Under the pieces are notes generated by a model. The model worked only from the letters and a program-made list of their open reading frames with translations. It ran no database searches and had not been told where the DNA came from. From a virus, in IMG/VR virus record IMGVR_UViG_3300018428_003605, positions 1-24,172 of that record: a stretch of 24,172 bases of DNA; one strand, 5' to 3'. This document shows, piece after piece, positions 21,709 to 24,172 of this stretch (within the stretch, counting starts at the first letter, position 1; the number at the start of each line of letters is the position of its first letter). A program made the position numbers and the translations under genes.

Positions 21709-22485
21709 TTATGCAAATGTAATTTTAACAACACCTGGTCCTCCAGTACCGCCTTGTCCACAGCATCTACCACAGTATGAGGTCATACCATTTTGCCCAC
21801 CGTGTGCAGGTGGTGCAATCCAGCAACCACAACGTATCCAACAAACGTTAATAGCCTGTGACACATTGCCGCCTAAGAATGGTGCGTTTGTAGGTCGTAC
21901 ATATTGTGAATGGCAGTGACAATTAAATATTCCAGAGAACATACCAGCATGACTGCCCATACCAAAGTCTCCGTTGTTATCATTTGGTCCTAAACAACAG
22001 GTCCAACAACTCATACAATAGTGTGTCCAGTCTGTATTACCTCTGCCGCAACCGCCGCCGATTGCGCAGAAATCACTTAGATTGTAGCCATTTACATATG
22101 TTGTACATCCTCTACAACCTGTACATTCACGTGATAAACATCTGTAAACACCAGCAGCACACATTGTATAACTGCATCCTGGTGTAGTACTGATCATTTT
22201 TGAATTGTAGTATCCACCGCCAGCACCTTGATAATGGTGACATCTGTTACATGAACACGCACCACTTCCATTACCACCTGCACCCCATAGTTCAAAGAAC
22301 ACACGTCTTACGTGGCTTGGTACTGACCAGTTACAACAGCATCCTGCAGAACAACGGCAAGCATCACCAATTAGCCATTTTGTACACAGCCTGTGACGAG
22401 TGTCTGTACCCAGCTTTGTTTGGGTAACAGTGCCGTCGATGACCATTTCGTTGCTAATTTTTTTGTAACTTGAATATGTAGCCAT
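21709..22485 (-). CDS. Cysteine/glycine-rich virion structural protein, paralogue 3
   Basis: I set the start at the ATG at 22485 because it gives MATYSSYKKI, aligned with the starts of the two other copies, and has AGAGGA upstream; a longer frame from 22524 adds 13 unrelated residues and runs into the next gene. The 258-residue protein has 29 cysteines and the same blocks: DACRCSAGCCCNWSVP, WGAGGNGSGACSCNRC, GVYRCLSRECTGCRGC, NGYNLSDFCAIGG, CWIRCGCW and YCGRCCGQGGTG. Its central variable part has MSCWTCCLGP and FNCHCHSQ. It is the first transcribed of the three copies. Confidence 0.82.
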   Translation of the reverse strand: MATYSSYKKISNEMVIDGTVTQTKLGTDTRHRLCTKWLIGDACRCSAGCCCNWSVPSHVRRVFFELWGAGGNGSGACSCNRCHHYQGAGGGYYNSKMISTTPGCSYTMCAAGVYRCLSRECTGCRGCTTYVNGYNLSDFCAIGGGCGRGNTDWTHYCMSCWTCCLGPNDNNGDFGMGSHAGMFSGIFNCHCHSQYVRPTNAPFLGGNVSQAINVCWIRCGCWIAPPAHGGQNGMTSYCGRCCGQGGTGGPGVVKITFA

Positions 22486-22502
22486 GTAATTTCTATCCTC
22501 TA

Positions 22503-23228
22503 TTAGATTGTGAATATTCTCCAACCGTAAGTGTTGTTAAAGAAAACCAACTCAAAAGCTGCTCCTTCAGAATTCACTGTTAGGTTAGCTGCGTCTCCTT
22601 GTATTAGCTTGCCATTTCTAGCTATAGTAAGGTTACTTGTATCAAAAACTTTTGCACAGTCGAAAAATCTAATTCTATCACCTTTAGCAGGATTTGCTGG
22701 TAGTGTGATTGTAAATCCGCCAGTTGTACACCAGTTTGTTTCAAATGCTTCTGTTGTTCTAGTACCGCTTACATCTACATCTTTAAATCCCATAACTACC
22801 CAACTAGACCCATTGTATACTTCAGGCAATCCGTAAGTGGTATTAAAACGCATCATTCCTGCGGATGGAGATCCAGGTCTTTGTGCTGTAGTACCGCTTG
22901 GCATTTTCATATAATCAGTTCCTGAAGCTTCAAAACCGTTAGATACAGTTACTATATCTCCGCCTAGTACTCCGATGTTATTGCCTACAGTGACATTTTT
23001 AGTAACAGCAATGCCGCCAGCAAATTGTGCACCACCTGTAGTAACGTTTGTACTTTCTGTATCATCATTTACTTTTAAAGTTGCTGAACTATCAACTATA
23101 ACATCTCCTGTACCGTCGGGATTTAGTGTAATATCTGCGTTAGGAACTAGAGACCCAATAGTATCATCAATACTCACTAATCTAGCTAGTAGTGGTCTAC
23201 CAGTTACTCCTGTGCTTATCCTTCTCAT
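22503..23228 (-). CDS. Tail-fibre-like virion structural protein
   Basis: The 241-residue protein combines modules common in marine myovirus fibres: a repetitive N-terminal region (TGDVIVDSSATLKVNDD, VTKNVTVGNNIGVLGGDI), the linker MKMPSGTTAQRPGSPSAGMM with FNTTYGLPEVYNGSSWVVM, and a C-terminal beta domain with GGFTITLPANPAKGDRIRFF and LTIARNGKLIQGD. The C-terminal domain is the small beta domain often found at the end of cyanophage structural proteins. AAGGA lies before the ATG. It sits between the small virion protein and the Cys-rich copies in one minus-strand unit and probably belongs to the same tail structure. Exact position in the virion cannot be told. Confidence 0.83.
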   Translation of the reverse strand: MRRISTGVTGRPLLARLVSIDDTIGSLVPNADITLNPDGTGDVIVDSSATLKVNDDTESTNVTTGGAQFAGGIAVTKNVTVGNNIGVLGGDIVTVSNGFEASGTDYMKMPSGTTAQRPGSPSAGMMRFNTTYGLPEVYNGSSWVVMGFKDVDVSGTRTTEAFETNWCTTGGFTITLPANPAKGDRIRFFDCAKVFDTSNLTIARNGKLIQGDAANLTVNSEGAAFELVFFNNTYGWRIFTI

Positions 23229-23238
23229 ATCATTTTCC

Positions 23239-23559
23239 TTATGCTGTTGCTGTTTCTAAACCATAAACAACGGCTGTTACGTCGGTACTGCTTGCATATA
23301 CAACAATTTGTTTTGTTGCGTCTAACACTACACCACCTCTTTCCAAAGTTCCATTTCCAAGTAATTCTGTATCGTATTCGATATATTCATCATTGCCCGG
23401 TGTGCCTGACGCGGCTAGAGCAACTCTAATATCTCTAGAACTTGCATTCCTATTAGTTACATTTATAGTAACAACTGCGAATGTATCGGCTGGCACAGTG
23501 TATATGGTTGTATTTGTAGATGCCGACAATGCAGCTTTACCTAATATTCCATTTGCCAT
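23239..23559 (-). CDS. Small virion structural protein
   Basis: A 106-residue beta-rich protein starting MANGILGKAALSASTNTTIY, with VVTINVTNRNASSRDIRVAL, DEYIEYDTELLGNGTLERGG and a final VYGLETATA. I recognise this pattern as a small protein widespread in T4-like cyanophages and relatives, annotated as a virion structural protein. The fold is probably an immunoglobulin-like beta sandwich; no catalytic residues are seen. GGAGA precedes the ATG. It lies 10 bases upstream of the fibre-like gene and 15 bases downstream of the large structural gene, in one unit. Confidence 0.8.
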   Translation of the reverse strand: MANGILGKAALSASTNTTIYTVPADTFAVVTINVTNRNASSRDIRVALAASGTPGNDEYIEYDTELLGNGTLERGGVVLDATKQIVVYASSTDVTAVVYGLETATA

Positions 23560-23574
23560 TTTATTTTCTCCATC

Positions 23575-24172
23575 CTATCTTAAAAAGTAGTTATATGCTA
23601 AAGGTAATCCTAAAACAGATTTTGTAAAGTTTACATTAGCTTTAATATTTATCGTTGAGCCAGTAATTGTTGTTATTTGCGTAGTATTGATAAAAATGTC
23701 GCCAGCTGTTAAGCTGTTAACAATTAATGATGCTTGCCCACCACCAATTTGTGCCTCAATGTATGCCTTAATTGCTCTTTGTGTAGGTATCACACTATCT
23801 GAATTAGCAGTAAAGAATGGATCTGTACTGAATTCTGTAATACTTGCGGAGTTTCCTCCTAGTGTAACTTCACCTAGTGTAAGTTCTTGTAATCCTGCAA
23901 TGTTAAATGCTTCTGCATTTAATGTTGCAACACCTGTTGCCTGCTCAATACTAAACAATCCGCCAACTCTAAAGTTACCATCTTGGTCAGTAGCTGTGTA
24001 AAATACTCTACCTCCGTTAGATTCAATTGTTTCTTTAGTTTGATCTGGTGGATTAACCGGATCGCCATAGACTTCATTTGGATAATTAGTATCGTCAAAG
24101 TTACCAGTACCAATATCTAAAAAGTCGTGTCCTGTTAGACGTACCTGTGAATATCTAATTCTAAGTGTTACA
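23575..24172 (-). CDS. Large virion structural protein, 5'-truncated
   Basis: The frame is open through the window edge, so the N-terminus lies beyond 24172; an apparent start at 23958 is an internal TTG and not the real one. About 198 residues are visible: RLTGHDFLDIGTGNFDDTNY, GGRVFYTATDQDGNFRVGGL, FSIEQATGVATLNAEAFNIA, EFSTDPFFTANSDSVIPTQR and AIKAYIEAQIGGG. These motifs are typical of a long structural protein of T4-like cyanophages, thought to be part of the tail or baseplate periphery. The C-terminus is a short beta region. The position in the virion cannot be stated from this fragment. Confidence 0.85.
   Translation of the reverse strand, partial: VTLRIRYSQVRLTGHDFLDIGTGNFDDTNYPNEVYGDPVNPPDQTKETIESNGGRVFYTATDQDGNFRVGGLFSIEQATGVATLNAEAFNIAGLQELTLGEVTLGGNSASITEFSTDPFFTANSDSVIPTQRAIKAYIEAQIGGGQASLIVNSLTAGDIFINTTQITTITGSTINIKANVNFTKSVLGLPLAYNYFLR
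23646..23653 (-). promoter_or_regulatory. Possible internal late promoter box (GATAAATA)
   Basis: GATAAATA on the minus strand, identical to the pair at 6127/6172. It lies inside the 3' part of the large structural gene, 86 bases before the ATG at 23559, and could drive the small virion protein and fibre genes. It also encodes part of the protein, so chance cannot be excluded. Confidence 0.4.

Larger units (their letters stand above)
20100..22485 (-). repeat. Tandem triplication of a Cys/Gly-rich structural gene
   Basis: Three genes in a row, separated by 8 and 11 bases, encode proteins with the same start, the same order of cysteine blocks and the same end, but different central regions. 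Near-identical DNA patches occur in the blocks for GVYRCLSREC and for the C-terminal RCCGQGGTG. This is the product of gene duplication followed by divergence of the middle part. Confidence 0.85.

Noticed and set aside
20100-22485. Reading the Cys-rich proteins as ferredoxins or zinc-finger proteins
   Set aside because: No regular CxxCxxC...C ferredoxin motif or paired finger spacing; the Gly-rich WGAGGNG frame and fibre-like N-termini fit structural proteins better.
1-24172. tRNA genes, CRISPR arrays, insertion sequences, integrase or attachment sites
   Set aside because: Looked for and not seen: no spaced direct repeats, no transposase or integrase motifs, and no room between genes for a tRNA except in spacers already explained.

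Overview
The window looks like part of the genome of a marine T4-like tailed phage (myovirus) of a Gram-negative host. The DNA is AT-rich and genes are packed end to end, often with stop and start codons overlapping as TAATG or ATGA. Several short NATAAATA boxes resemble T4-type late promoters. Several proteins belong to the virion-protein repertoire of cyanophages and pelagiphages. I cannot tell the host from sequence alone. Both ends are cut inside genes.

Layout: (1) 2-1004, plus strand: end of a Nudix hydrolase, a cupin-fold protein without metal ligands, and a small unknown protein. (2) 990-6107, minus strand: a fibre-like protein ending in a cupredoxin-like domain, a complete subtilisin-like protease, and a second structural protein with a cupredoxin-like domain. 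(3) 6108-6209: a divergent promoter region with one GATAAATA box per strand. (4) 6210-10651, plus strand: a cupin fused to the HldE adenylyltransferase domain, an HldE-type kinase, an HldD-like epimerase, a methyltransferase, two 2OG-Fe(II) oxygenase-like proteins and a parvulin prolyl isomerase. (5) 10648-19250, minus strand: a small unknown protein, a GmhB-like phosphatase, six more oxygenase-like proteins, two SGNH-like proteins, a NodU-type carbamoyltransferase and a GT9 (heptosyltransferase-like) protein. (6) 19321-24172, minus strand: a hairpin terminator, a tail-assembly-chaperone-like protein, three tandem cysteine/glycine-rich paralogues, a fibre-like protein, a small virion protein and the end of a large structural protein.

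How it may fit together: kinase, phosphatase, adenylyltransferase and epimerase together give every step from heptose 7-phosphate to ADP-L-glycero-D-manno-heptose, and the GT9 protein could transfer that sugar. Only the first enzyme, GmhA, is not seen. Carbamoyltransferase and SGNH proteins are typical glycan-decorating enzymes. Eight oxygenase-like proteins, a prolyl isomerase and a protease lie between tail-protein genes, among them fibres with predicted copper-binding domains and proteins with 10-11% cysteine. My inference is that the central block modifies virion proteins or surface glycans, on the phage, the host envelope or both. The individual families are recognised from motifs; the combined role is a hypothesis.
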